Source: Thermogemmata fonticola (lineage in GTDB: Bacteria; Planctomycetota; Planctomycetia; Gemmatales; Gemmataceae). Taken from it: a DNA stretch of 64,000 bases. The notes under the pieces were generated by a model. It saw only the letters and a list, made by a program, of their open reading frames with translations. It was not told the DNA's origin and searched no databases. Positions 18,170 to 27,360 of this stretch are shown here, piece by piece (within the stretch, counting starts at the first letter, position 1; every line of letters begins with the position of its first letter). The stretch lies in the NCBI RefSeq assembly GCF_013694095.1, contig NZ_JACEFB010000010.1, forward strand, positions 1 to 64,000, read 5' to 3'. A program made the translations under genes and the position numbers.

Positions 18170-18443
18170 GGGGATGCTCCTCAGTGTAGGGGGTTGTTTC
18201 CTGTCATCTGTCTCATTCACTTTCACTCAAGAAACGCGCCACCCCTGCCGAACTTGCGCAAGATAGAGTCCTCACGAGTCTCCCCCGGCAATAACCTGAC
18301 GGAAAGTACCATTCGTTCCGGTCTCCGGTGTGGCGGATGATTTCCCAACGGTGGCACACGGGGTGATGAACATCGCGGCGAGCGCTCGATCGGCTAAGCC
18401 GCACCCTTCGTTCTGGGAAAGATAGCTTCAAGGGAAGGTTTCC

Positions 18444-19457
18444 ATGCAATCACTGTACCCCTTGCGATTTGAGCCGATTCTCAAAAGCATGCTCTGGGGT
18501 GGACAGCGATTGCCCGCGTTGTTGCGGCAAAGCTGGCCCGGCCGGCAATCAATTGGAGAAGCCTGGCTGATCAGCGACCTCCCAGGCAACGCCACTGTGG
18601 TGAGCAACGGCCATTGGAAGGGAGCAACGCTGCGCGAGTTGCTGCAGAGGGAAGCCGATCGCATCCTGGGCCAGCAACAGCAGCAGTGGAGGAAGGCCGG
18701 GCAGTTCCCCTTGTTGCTCAAGTTCATCGATGCTCAGCGGGAATTGTCGGTCCAAGTGCATCCCGATGACGAGCAGGCCGCTCGAATGGGAGCCGGGCCT
18801 TGCGGTAAGACCGAAGCTTGGGTGGTCCTGGACCGGCATCCGCAACGGAGCCGGATTTATGCCGGCTTGCATGCCGGAGTGACGGAAGCCTCCTTCCGGC
18901 ACGCCTTGCAAGAGGGACGCGTCGCGGAAACGCTCCACGACTTCGTCCCCCAGGTTGGAGACTGCCTCTTTCTGCCCGCGGGAACCGTTCATGCCTTGGG
19001 GGCGGAACTGCTGGTCTTTGAAATCCAGCAGGCCAGCGATGTGACCTATCGCCTCTACGATTGGGACCGTGTCGATCCTGTCACCGGCCAGCCGCGACCC
19101 TTGCAGGTCGAGCAAGCCCTGGCTTGCATCGACTGGTCTCGCGGGCCATGCCAACCAGTTCAACCCGCGGTAGCCATGCAAGGCTCCCTGCGACGTGAAG
19201 GCTTGATTCACTGCCGCTATTTCACTTTGGAACGTCTGACTCTATTCGGACCCGCAGCGGTGGGGAATCCAGGCAGTTGCCACATCCTTGTTGCTTTGAA
19301 AGGAACGACCCTCCTGGAATGGGAGGGGCAGACAGAATCCCTGACGGCCGGCGATGTCCTTCTGATACCGGCAGCCCTTGGAATCGTCCATCTGACCCCT
19401 CTCTCGGAACCAGTCACTGTGCTGGTTTGCGGTTTGGGAGAGGAAACCACCGGTTGA
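18444..19457 (+). CDS. manA: Mannose-6-phosphate isomerase, class I
   Basis: Interconverts fructose 6-phosphate and mannose 6-phosphate using Zn. The 337-aa protein shows the cupin metal-site motifs QVHPDDEQA, GKTEAWVVLD and FLPAGTVHALG, and the type I signature VFEIQQASDVTYRLYDWDR. GGGAAGG precedes the ATG by 7 bp. Its length fits the short bacterial form. It may feed the phosphohexomutase at 20430 and the nucleotidyltransferase at 14117 in GDP-mannose or a related sugar pathway, but they are not co-transcribed. Confidence 0.93.
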   Translation: MQSLYPLRFEPILKSMLWGGQRLPALLRQSWPGRQSIGEAWLISDLPGNATVVSNGHWKGATLRELLQREADRILGQQQQQWRKAGQFPLLLKFIDAQRELSVQVHPDDEQAARMGAGPCGKTEAWVVLDRHPQRSRIYAGLHAGVTEASFRHALQEGRVAETLHDFVPQVGDCLFLPAGTVHALGAELLVFEIQQASDVTYRLYDWDRVDPVTGQPRPLQVEQALACIDWSRGPCQPVQPAVAMQGSLRREGLIHCRYFTLERLTLFGPAAVGNPGSCHILVALKGTTLLEWEGQTESLTAGDVLLIPAALGIVHLTPLSEPVTVLVCGLGEETTG

Positions 19458-19541
19458 TCCCTGTGTGCCCCAAGACCTGTGGGCAATCAGCCGCTACAGC
19501 TATCAGCCCACGGTACGATGGCCTTTAGGAAGACAACCCAA

Positions 19542-20336
19542 TTATGACAGTCCTAAAACATCGTCCATCGTGTAGCGACCGGCGGGGCGATTGGCGAGAT
19601 ACTTCGCTGCAAGCAAAGCCCCGCGCGCATAGCTATCCCGGCTGTGTCCTTTGTGCACCAGTTCCAGCGTTTCTCCGAGTGTCGTGAAGATAATCGTGTG
19701 TTCTCCGACGTTATCTCCTCCCCGGATAGCATGGATGCCGATCTCCTCAGCCGACCGCTCCCCGGTTAGTCCTTCCCGACCATAGATGAAACGCCCTCCC
19801 TGCACTTCCCGGATAATCTCGGCGAAGCGCAAGGCTGTGCCGCTAGGAGCATCCTTCTTGAACCGATGGTGCCGCTCGACGATCTCGACATCGAACCCCT
19901 TACCGCGGAGCACTTCTGCCGTGATGCGGGTGAGCTTAAAGAGCAGGTTGACCACCAAGCTCATATTGGGGGAGAAGAGAATAGCAGTTTGGTGCGCTGC
20001 GGCTTCAATCTCAGCTTTCTGTTCCGCACTATGGCCTGTGGTGGCGATGATCAAGGGTATCTGGCGCGCCACGCATACCGCTAAAATGGACTTGGTTCCA
20101 GCGGGTGTCGAAAAGTCGATGACGCAATCGGGATGCACAGACAAAGGCAATTCCGAAGTAATAGGCACACCAATTGTCCCGATCCCTGCTATCTCTCCGG
20201 CATCACGGCCGAGAGCGGGGCTGGTGGGGGCATCAATAGCCGCTACCACTTGCATGTCCGATTCCTGATGAGCCAAGGCAATAATCCTCTGGCCCATACG
20301 TCCCGCCGCTCCATTGACTGCTAGACGCACCTTCAT
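19542..20336 (-). CDS. dapB: 4-hydroxy-tetrahydrodipicolinate reductase
   Basis: Reduces dihydrodipicolinate with NAD(P)H in lysine and diaminopimelate synthesis. The 264-aa protein starts MKVRLAVNGAAGRMGQRIIA with the dinucleotide-binding GxxGxxG. It has CVIDFSTPAG, the active-site block VERHHRFKKDAPSGTAL and the GEHTIIF motif. AGGGAG lies about 9 bp before the ATG at 20336. A 93-bp gap separates it from the phosphomutase gene upstream on the same strand, so the two may share a transcript. DAP synthesis is notable because planctomycetes were long thought to lack peptidoglycan. Confidence 0.94.
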   Translation of the reverse strand: MKVRLAVNGAAGRMGQRIIALAHQESDMQVVAAIDAPTSPALGRDAGEIAGIGTIGVPITSELPLSVHPDCVIDFSTPAGTKSILAVCVARQIPLIIATTGHSAEQKAEIEAAAHQTAILFSPNMSLVVNLLFKLTRITAEVLRGKGFDVEIVERHHRFKKDAPSGTALRFAEIIREVQGGRFIYGREGLTGERSAEEIGIHAIRGGDNVGEHTIIFTTLGETLELVHKGHSRDSYARGALLAAKYLANRPAGRYTMDDVLGLS

Positions 20337-20429
20337 AATGCTGACTCCCTTGTATCCATGAGAAACCAACCCGAATGTTTCGCCGGCCAAGCCGGATGAC
20401 TACCATGCCCTCTGCCGCTCCTCCCCTGC

Positions 20430-21872
20430 TCATCTTGTGTGTTCCGATTCGCGGCCGTTCTTCTCTCTATCTTGCGCCCGCGATAGGAGGGTGTGATCCT
20501 GCAATCCGGCTTCCTGGAAGGCAGCGGGATGGTGCATGAGCGGCGCAAGCAACTCCTTCACCTGCTGGCACACCTGTTGGGTCTGTGTTTCCGATGAACT
20601 TTCCACAATCAGCCGAACGAGAGGCTCTGTGTTGCTGGGGCGCAGGTGGAGCCACCACTCTTCAGTCTCCAATCGCAAGCCGTCCTCGCGATCAACGTGA
20701 GCATCGGGGAAGTGCCTGGTCAAGAGAGGATAGGCCTCCTCCAGGCACGAACGCGCGATGGGCAAGCGGGTCTTATGCATAACATATTGGGGCCACTGAG
20801 TTACCCACTCGGAAAGGGTTTTCTTTTCTGCGGCGAGCAGAGCCAAGATGTAAGCCATACCGACGAATGGATCCCTGACCCATCCCACTTGCGGATCGAT
20901 AACGCCGCCATTTCCTTCCCCGCCGATAACAGCCTCCACTTCCCGCATGCGCGCGACGACATGAGCCTCACCAACTGGCACGCGATAGCAAGGGCAATGA
21001 TGCCGCCGAGCGATGTCCTCGGTTAGGCGAGAGGTAGACATGTTGATCACCACCGGTCCCTTATCTCGGCGCAGGCGATACTCGACTGCCAAGGCCAGGG
21101 TCAGCTCCTCGCTTAGACAACGTCCTTGTTCGTCGATCAAAGCCAGGCGGTCGGCGTCCGGGTCTAGGGCAAAACCAATCATGGCTGCGTTGTGAACTAC
21201 CCAGGGGGCAACATCGGCCAGATGTTCCGGTGTCGGTTCAGGAGGGTGAAGGAACTGGCCGTCAGCTTCGCCCCCATGAAGCACCACTTCACAGCCCAAC
21301 TCTTCGAGCAGTTGCCGCCCCAGGTTTCCCCCAGCGCCGCCGTTCGCATCGAGAAAGACACGCCAGCGCCGGCTTGCTATCGCCGCCACACTGACCCTAT
21401 CCAGAACACACTCCAGATGCACCGGGGTGATGTCGGGCGGAACCTGGACCTGACCCATCTGATTCCAAGGAGCACGGCGAAGCATGTTGCGGTGGAAACA
21501 TTCCCGGACAGCAGCTCCTGACTCAGAAGGTAACACAGCCCCGTCCGCATTGAACAATTTCAATCCGTTCCATGGGGCGGGATTGTGACTGGCCGTGATC
21601 TGAATGCCTCCCCCTGCACGATGGTGTCGAACGGCGATGCCACAACTGGGAGTAGGAAGTATACCGGCATCCAGAACTGTCACACCAGATTCCATCAGCC
21701 CTGCTATCACAGCATGGCGTAGCATTTCTCCACTGGGCCGGCTGTCTCTGGACACAATAACAGTACCCGCCCTCAGCGTGCTGGCAAAGGCACCGGCATA
21801 ACGAGCCGCCACTTCAGCGGTTAGGCTTTCACCGACAATTCCCCTCACCCCTGATACGGAGATGAATAACAT
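20430..21872 (-). CDS. Phosphoglucosamine/phosphohexose mutase
   Basis: A 480-aa alpha-D-phosphohexomutase. The phosphoserine loop is GGIQITASHNPAPWNG (Ser in TASHNP), the metal loop is DPDADRLALID, the sugar-binding loop is GGEGNGGVIDP, and the phosphate-binding loop is RPSNTEPLVRLIVES. It starts MLFISVSGVRGIVGESL, with GGAG 8 bp upstream. The short GVRGIVGESLT opening is closest to GlmM and archaeal-type phosphoglucosamine mutases, but the substrate cannot be fixed by eye. The C-terminal 30 residues are a charged tail. Confidence 0.88.
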   Translation of the reverse strand: MLFISVSGVRGIVGESLTAEVAARYAGAFASTLRAGTVIVSRDSRPSGEMLRHAVIAGLMESGVTVLDAGILPTPSCGIAVRHHRAGGGIQITASHNPAPWNGLKLFNADGAVLPSESGAAVRECFHRNMLRRAPWNQMGQVQVPPDITPVHLECVLDRVSVAAIASRRWRVFLDANGGAGGNLGRQLLEELGCEVVLHGGEADGQFLHPPEPTPEHLADVAPWVVHNAAMIGFALDPDADRLALIDEQGRCLSEELTLALAVEYRLRRDKGPVVINMSTSRLTEDIARRHHCPCYRVPVGEAHVVARMREVEAVIGGEGNGGVIDPQVGWVRDPFVGMAYILALLAAEKKTLSEWVTQWPQYVMHKTRLPIARSCLEEAYPLLTRHFPDAHVDREDGLRLETEEWWLHLRPSNTEPLVRLIVESSSETQTQQVCQQVKELLAPLMHHPAAFQEAGLQDHTLLSRAQDREKNGRESEHTR

Positions 21873-22241
21873 CTTCTGACTCCTTCATCATCCATCCCTA
21901 CGTTTCCATGTGTGCTCCTACTCCTGCCAGCCTTTGCCTCTCCCAGGGAATTGTAGAGACTCAACCTGCCCTTGCATGCTAAAGACATGTATCCTTGCAA
22001 GCCAGCAACACGATGGTGATTCCGGCCTGCAACTTGGGTAGACGATGCCGGGAGTTACCTCTTGGTGAAGACCAAAATATCCGTTAGACCGTGAAGCGGC
22101 AGAAAAAGACACTTTTCCACGGTCCAGGGGATAACGCCGGAGGTACAGTTTCAGAAAAGAAAAATCCCCCGGCGGACGGTCGCCGGAGAGAAGAATGCTT
22201 TCTCTGTTTTCTACAGCGTAGAGAAGCCTGCGTATTGATGC
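21873..22241. other. Intergenic region with terminator of the MamK-like gene
   Basis: 369 bp between two minus-strand genes. It holds the terminator at 22169-22186 and presumably the promoter of the phosphomutase/dapB unit. No gene seen. Confidence 0.45.
22169..22186 (-). terminator. Rho-independent terminator after the MamK-like gene
   Basis: CCGGCG and CGCCGG pair around a short loop. On the minus strand the stem is followed by GGGGATTTTTCTTTTC. It lies 56 bp downstream of the stop at 22242. Confidence 0.75.
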
Positions 22242-23348
22242 TCAGGCGGCCTGTTTGGCCTCACCTGTGTTGCTACGGCTTTTGCCTTTGCGAGTATTCA
22301 GGGCCGTCCAGCCTTGCGGCGGCATCGCCTTAGCGAGTTTCAACGCTCCCACGGCACCAGCGTAAGTGGCATCGGTCACTCGTGTCACTTTGGCCCCGCC
22401 ATATTCTGTCAGAGCCTGCTCGATAACACGATCCAAGCCCTTCAATTGGCTGCCGCCTCCGCCTAGAATAATGTTTTGTCGCAACTTTTCTTGAAACTCT
22501 GGATCGAAGCGTGCGATCAGCTTGCGTATGGCTTCCACAATCGGACCGACCAGCACCTGACAAGCCGCCTTGAGAGGTTCTGTCACGTCGTGAGGTGTGG
22601 GTTTGCCATCGACAGGGAGATTCACGAGCGCTTGCTCGCCTACTGCGTTGACGAAACCAAATTTCTCCTTAATCTCCCGCACCATATTCCGGGAAATCTG
22701 CACACGGGGATACTTAGCCTTCAGGCGCTTTTCAAACTCTTCATCAACGGCATCTCCTCCCAAGCCGATGGTGATTTGCTCCTCGTCCGCTGGATAAACG
22801 CCATAGATCGGGCAGATATCGATTGTGCCAGCTCCGATGTCCACGACAAGGGCATCGGTGAGGCGGTTCATCCCGTAGGCGATCGAGAACGGCTCCGACA
22901 CCACTGCCACAGCATCGAAGACATGACCTGCCGCTTCCAGGATGAACTGCTTGTTTTTCACGCTGGCCCGTGCGGGAACTCCGATGACGCCATAAATCGG
23001 TCGGGCAGTATCTTGGGGTTCAGGATGGACGAGATGAACGGCGTACTCGATGATGAGCCGAGTCGCCAAGGCGTACTTCTCCATTTGCTTCTCACTCAGT
23101 CCACAGGTTGCAGGATCGCCATATTTCAGCATTCCTTTCTCGAAAGGCCGAATGATATCCAAGGCGAGTCGGTGCTCTGTCAAGTCCTGCCCGAAAACCA
23201 CATCCCGGCCTAGCATCGTGCGGGCGATGTGATCTTTCGGCCATCCCACTGCCGTCGGGATGACATCCCGATAACCAGCCGAACTGGCCACTGAAGTCTT
23301 GAACGTTCCTAAATCCATGCCGATATAAAGAGGATGACTTTCCGGCAT
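22242..23348 (-). CDS. MamK-family actin-like filament protein
   Basis: A 368-aa actin-fold protein. Phosphate loop 1 is YIGMDLGTFKTSVAS at residues 8-22. It has GWPKDHIARTMLGR, then VIGVPARASVKNKQFI, VVSEPFSIAYG, phosphate loop 2 VVDIGAGTIDICPIYG, DVTEPLKAACQVLVGPIVEA, and the adenosine motif NIILGGGGSQLKGL. It ends GALKLAKAMPPQGW. These blocks follow MamK, the actin that aligns magnetosomes, much more closely than MreB or DnaK. AGGAGG precedes the ATG. No other mam genes are visible, so a magnetosome role is unlikely; a cytoskeletal or membrane-organising role is inferred. Its C-terminus adds a basic tail (RKGKSRSNTGEAKQAA). The membrane protein at 23510-24556 is upstream on the same strand. 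Confidence 0.85.
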   Translation of the reverse strand: MPESHPLYIGMDLGTFKTSVASSAGYRDVIPTAVGWPKDHIARTMLGRDVVFGQDLTEHRLALDIIRPFEKGMLKYGDPATCGLSEKQMEKYALATRLIIEYAVHLVHPEPQDTARPIYGVIGVPARASVKNKQFILEAAGHVFDAVAVVSEPFSIAYGMNRLTDALVVDIGAGTIDICPIYGVYPADEEQITIGLGGDAVDEEFEKRLKAKYPRVQISRNMVREIKEKFGFVNAVGEQALVNLPVDGKPTPHDVTEPLKAACQVLVGPIVEAIRKLIARFDPEFQEKLRQNIILGGGGSQLKGLDRVIEQALTEYGGAKVTRVTDATYAGAVGALKLAKAMPPQGWTALNTRKGKSRSNTGEAKQAA

Positions 23349-23509
23349 CGCTATGATCCTCCTGTTCAGTGGGTTTCAATGACGATCCGATCTATCCCTA
23401 CTCGAACCGTGGGGCCTTGAACCATGTCCCGATCCGGCGAGGCGACCGATTGGAGGCAAGGAGCTTAGCCGCGGGAGGGCAACTGCTTGGGGATCGAGGC
23501 AGACGCACC

Positions 23510-24556
23510 CTACGCCTTTTCCGAGGGAATCAAGGCCGTCTCCCCCTCGTGGCATTCCTCTGCCATGGGTAAGGAATCCGCTGTCGAGCCATACAACTCT
23601 TGGTGCAAGGCAACGTTCTGACCCAGAATAAACTCGACCAAGGCTTGCTGATTCTGAGCTTCGATTTTCTTCCTTTCTTCCCGCAGGGCGGCGTAACTAG
23701 GGCCGATGTCAAACTTCTCAGCCGTGGTGGGTCGAGGGCCAGCGTTGTACCGCCCCATCAGCAACACGCCGTCGCCGCCGAGGGGCACATACGGTAACGG
23801 ATGCGTCCCACGATACGGGGAAGACATCTTGCGTCGGCGCCAGCCCCACGCCCCTATTCCCAAACCAATCACTCCTCCGCCAAGCCCCAGGAGGAATTCG
23901 TGACTAAGTGTAATGCCACGAGTCTGCTCTGTGGATGAAACAGACGGGTTCGGTGACGGATGAGAGTCACCCTCCCGATCCCGGAGCACGATCACCTGAG
24001 GTGGAGTAGTAGCAGCAGGTGGGGCGGCAGATGCTACCATGGGGGAAGGGTACCAGGGGACAGGAAAGCCTCCACTACCTGGCGGCGGGGAATGGGATAC
24101 TGAAGAATTCAACCACGGAGCTGCCGAAGCTAATGTCTCTCCCGATGGAGTCAAGACACCGGCGTGCGAGGCCAGGATGATGGTTCGGGATTCGACAACG
24201 GCGGGTTTGGTTTCGTCCTTATCGGATCGAGAGGCGGCTTTCTCGCTAGCCGAGGACGGAGCAGGAGTCGCCACAGGAATGATCAGAACTGGCCATGGGC
24301 GCGGCGATGGAGGAGGCCAAACCCGCTGATTCCCGTGTAATATCTCGACATCGCGCACTGTTCGCCGAGGCGGCTGCCAGGGCACTGAAGGTTCACTGAC
24401 TGGAACTGGCGTTGGTGTAGAAGTGGACGGCTGTGGCAGTGGCGCTAGCGGCAACGCGGCTGGTTCTGTCCATTGCTGGGCAGCAACAATCGTTGGCCAA
24501 CTCAACCCCAAGACAATCGCACGCCAGGCCGGCAATCCACCCTGCATCCGTCGCAT
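23510..24556 (-). CDS. Pro-rich single-span membrane protein upstream of the MamK-like gene
   Basis: A 348-aa protein. The hydrophobic N-terminal segment (AWRAIVLGLSWPTIVAAQQW) acts as signal or anchor. About 190 residues rich in Pro, Ser and Thr follow, then one membrane span (FLLGLGGGVIGLGIGAWGW, about residue 230) with an RRRK stop-transfer signal, and a cytoplasmic tail of about 100 residues including the helix YAALREERKKIEAQNQQALV. GGGGGA stands 7 bp before the ATG at 24556, so I use this rather than the GTG at 24571. The 161-bp gap to the MamK-like gene on the same strand makes it a candidate membrane partner of that filament (inferred). No known family recognised. Confidence 0.65.
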   Translation of the reverse strand: MRRMQGGLPAWRAIVLGLSWPTIVAAQQWTEPAALPLAPLPQPSTSTPTPVPVSEPSVPWQPPRRTVRDVEILHGNQRVWPPPSPRPWPVLIIPVATPAPSSASEKAASRSDKDETKPAVVESRTIILASHAGVLTPSGETLASAAPWLNSSVSHSPPPGSGGFPVPWYPSPMVASAAPPAATTPPQVIVLRDREGDSHPSPNPSVSSTEQTRGITLSHEFLLGLGGGVIGLGIGAWGWRRRKMSSPYRGTHPLPYVPLGGDGVLLMGRYNAGPRPTTAEKFDIGPSYAALREERKKIEAQNQQALVEFILGQNVALHQELYGSTADSLPMAEECHEGETALIPSEKA

Positions 24557-24903
24557 GCCGATTTCCCCCACCCACCTTTAGCCAGGTTATGCTCTGCAAC
24601 AGTCTTGACGGTAGTATCGGCTCTAGCGACAGTGTAGGTTGATCGATTCCTTGAGGTACTATCGGCAGGTTATCCGCCGACCAACACATCGCATTGGTAG
24701 GTAAGGTCCCCCAAACTCTGCGGTCAGTGCCTTTCCTTCACGATCTTACCCAATGACCTTGCAGTGACAGTTCCGTCGAGAAAGGAGGTGGGCATCATCG
24801 AACCGCAAGGCCGAATCGAAAGCCGGGACGGTTGGTCCGTCACGGCACAAAGGAGAGGAGAGTAGCCTTGGAATCCAAGAGCGAAGAAGTGGCTTGTTCA
24901 ACT
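24557..24903. other. Intergenic region, no gene seen
   Basis: 347 bp between two minus-strand genes. A good plus-strand Shine-Dalgarno-like string, AAAGGAGGTG (24781-24790), is followed by a short GTG frame of only 25 codons that resembles nothing known. I do not call it. Confidence 0.35.
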
Positions 24904-26196
24904 TTACCGTCCGCGATTCCAGTAGATGCGGGCGTTACCGGTTTGCCGACCCACCGCGATGATGTCGATACGGCCATCGCGGTTGAGATCCGCAGCGCAA
25001 AGGTCTTCCACGGCGACACCCCCATTTTCCAGCATATATCGTTCCCATTTCATACCACTGTTGTCGGTGCTGCGATACAGCCGTATTCCCCGCCGGAGGG
25101 TGTGCCGGTCGCCCGCTTGGGGATTGGGATCATCACGCACCCCTACGATCAGTTCCTCCAGACCGTCCTGATCCAAGTCGGCGAACCAGACTGCATGACC
25201 CCACCGCAGCTCCTGATCAATGACATGGCGTTGCCAAAGATGCTGATCGGCCTTGGGTGGAAGATAGACGACCACTTCATGGCCGTGCCAGGGTTCAATC
25301 GTGGCAATGATGGGGATACCGATCCAGCCGCTCTTCACTTCGCTGGCTCCCCGGCTGGCTTGGGGACGCTCCTGGTAACCCGTACCGATCCGCCGGGTCC
25401 GCCATTGGTTCCCCACCCGCTCGATGACATGGACCCCTTCGTAACTGGTGACAAGGATGCCAGGAAACCGGAAGGGGGACTGGTCCCGATCTCGGAAGGC
25501 CGGCCAAAAGTTATGCGTGACATAGAGCTCTTCCGAGAGCACTTCGACTTTCCAGTTCTCTTTTTTCGTTGGTTCCTGTTGGGGAATGTGCAAGGCGACC
25601 ACGCGCACGGGCCGGCCATTCGTCCAGTTTCTTTGGGCCGTATTGTCACGTCCATGCAGGGGAACGTGGACAATCTCCGGTTTGCCATCCCCCGTGATGT
25701 CAAACGCCCGTACACGGTGCACAGTGGGTTCTTCACAAGGAAGCTCATACAACTGCCATTCCTCAGCCAGTGAGGGACCCCGGCGAAGCCAGAACAACTG
25801 CCCCGGCGTCGCAGTGTCGGTAGGCCGCCAGCCGGCTCCCAAGACCAGCTCCGGCAGGCGATCGCCATCGATATCCACCGCTGTGATGCAAACGTTATCG
25901 GGCCGGGTCTTGCCGCGGAGAATCATCCATTTCTTCCACGTGGGATTCTCGTACCAGACCACCTCGTGTTGGTCCACCACGACGATGTCGGTCTTACCAT
26001 CCCCGTTGATGTCCGTCGTCAATACCGCGTAACCGATTTTCAGCCGCGTGTCGAACTCTTCCATCTCGAAGCGGGGAAATCGGGCTGGCGATTCCTGAGA
26101 CCCCTCTGCAGAGCAAACCTTGCCTCTCAGCAGATCCACCCCACTTTGCAAACCCAACAACAATCCGCCACAACAGCACATAACGAGCATACGCAT
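24904..26196 (-). CDS. Secreted FG-GAP/VCBS repeat protein
   Basis: A 430-aa protein with an N-terminal signal (MRMLVMCCCGGLLLG) and at least four repeat units with Ca-binding-like loops: TDINGDGKTDIVVV, VDIDGDRLPELVLG, FDITGDGKPEIVHV, FADLDQDGLEELIVG and ADLNRDGRIDIIAVG. Such repeats build an integrin-type beta-propeller outside the cell. No enzyme domain is attached. GGAGAG lies 8 bp before the ATG. It is divergent from the MotA-like gene at 26465. Ligand unknown. Confidence 0.85.
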   Translation of the reverse strand: MRMLVMCCCGGLLLGLQSGVDLLRGKVCSAEGSQESPARFPRFEMEEFDTRLKIGYAVLTTDINGDGKTDIVVVDQHEVVWYENPTWKKWMILRGKTRPDNVCITAVDIDGDRLPELVLGAGWRPTDTATPGQLFWLRRGPSLAEEWQLYELPCEEPTVHRVRAFDITGDGKPEIVHVPLHGRDNTAQRNWTNGRPVRVVALHIPQQEPTKKENWKVEVLSEELYVTHNFWPAFRDRDQSPFRFPGILVTSYEGVHVIERVGNQWRTRRIGTGYQERPQASRGASEVKSGWIGIPIIATIEPWHGHEVVVYLPPKADQHLWQRHVIDQELRWGHAVWFADLDQDGLEELIVGVRDDPNPQAGDRHTLRRGIRLYRSTDNSGMKWERYMLENGGVAVEDLCAADLNRDGRIDIIAVGRQTGNARIYWNRGR

Positions 26197-26464
26197 GGTG
26201 AACTCTCCGTCCGCGAGGCACTACACTGGTGCTCCATCGACACGAGGCGTTAGGGATGGAAGCCAACTGCCTCGGCCCAACCGGCTATGGCTCACTAGAC
26301 AACTAGCATAACCGCTGAGGTGCGTTTTCCCAGTCCCTCTGCTTAAAAAACTTCAATCGGTGGATCTCGCTTAAAAAGTCCTATCAGGGAAACATGACTT
26401 GCTAATAGGAAAGTTTCATTCCACAATAGCGTCACAACGCGAATGCAACAGGAGGTGATTCTGC

Positions 26465-27265
26465 ATGAAGTCAGGATTGTCCCATCGCCCGATTCGGGAA
26501 TGGTTACTTCTACTTCTGGCCATCGTCGTAGTTGGCGGTATTGTGGTCCCGCTGTGGGACATCTTCGGGGGACTGGAGAGCCGCGAAGAGTTGGCACGGA
26601 AGTGGACGCCGCAGCGTCTGACCCATTTGCTGCTCGGACCGGAGCAGGTGGTTTGTTATGTGTGTTTTGTTTGGGCCGGCTTGATTCTGCTGATGCGCTA
26701 TCGAGAGGTCTTGCGTCAGCGTACCGCTTTTCGGATGAACTTGCTTCCCACAGAAACGGGGGCACGGATCTTGCCGGAGGACGCCAGGCCCCTGTTGCGG
26801 AAATTGGACCAACTCACAGGCCGTCGGCCGTACATCTTGGCGAATCTGATCCGTCTCGGTTTGGGGAAATATGCTGTGGCGCAGTCAGCTCCCGATGTGG
26901 CCGAGGTGGTGCGCAACCAGGCAGACGTCGAGATGTCCCGCCTATCGGCAACGATGGCCACTGTGCACTATCTCGCTTGGGCCATTCCCGCCATTGGTTT
27001 TGTGGGAACTGTGCGGGGCTTAGGCGGCGCCTTCGGCGCGGAGGCCCCCACCCTGGAAGCCTTCACAGCTCAGGCCAAGGACCAATTGAAAATTGCTTTT
27101 GACTGCACGCTGATTGCTCTCGTGCTTAGCCTGGGTCTAATGTTCTTGCTGCACCTTGTACAACGTGCAGAAGAAACGTTGGTGGTCGATGCTCAGGAAT
27201 ACTGTCAGGAACATCTGCTGCTCCGCCTGTACGATCCCGCTGGCCATCCCGCTACTTGGAGTTGA
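26465..27265 (+). CDS. MotA/TolQ/ExbB-type proton-channel family protein
   Basis: A 266-aa membrane protein. The first span lies at about residues 13-33 (LLLLLAIVVVGGIVVPLW) and the second at about 61-80. Two more near the C-terminus frame the family core HYLAWAIPAIGFVGTVRGLG and CTLIALVLSLGLMFLLHL. The GFVGTVRGLGGAF motif matches the GLLGTVxG motif of TolQ/ExbB/MotA. AGGAGGTGA is 7 bp before the ATG. It is the first gene of a three-gene run with the Hsp70-like gene (95 bp later) and the ExbD-like/vWA gene. In that run it would be the channel half of an ion-driven complex (inferred). Confidence 0.82.
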   Translation: MKSGLSHRPIREWLLLLLAIVVVGGIVVPLWDIFGGLESREELARKWTPQRLTHLLLGPEQVVCYVCFVWAGLILLMRYREVLRQRTAFRMNLLPTETGARILPEDARPLLRKLDQLTGRRPYILANLIRLGLGKYAVAQSAPDVAEVVRNQADVEMSRLSATMATVHYLAWAIPAIGFVGTVRGLGGAFGAEAPTLEAFTAQAKDQLKIAFDCTLIALVLSLGLMFLLHLVQRAEETLVVDAQEYCQEHLLLRLYDPAGHPATWS

Positions 27266-27360
27266 GGGAGTAATCCGCGGGGCATTCCGCCGCTGACACA
27301 CCGGTCGCCCTTGGCAAAAAGTGCCTGAGGTATCCCGCCGCCGATGGTCGGAGAAGGACT

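Noticed and set aside
22242-23348. MamK homologue as evidence for magnetosomes
   Set aside because: No mamA, B, E, I, M or other magnetosome genes are visible around it; MamK-like actins alone do not show magnetosome formation.
24781-24870. 25-codon GTG frame after a strong AAAGGAGGTG site
   Set aside because: No hydrophobic, charged or conserved pattern and no context; a chance Shine-Dalgarno-like string is as likely.
24832-25773. 313-codon plus-strand frame opposite the FG-GAP gene
   Set aside because: The minus strand has several clear FG-GAP repeats in the same region; the plus-strand translation has no family pattern.
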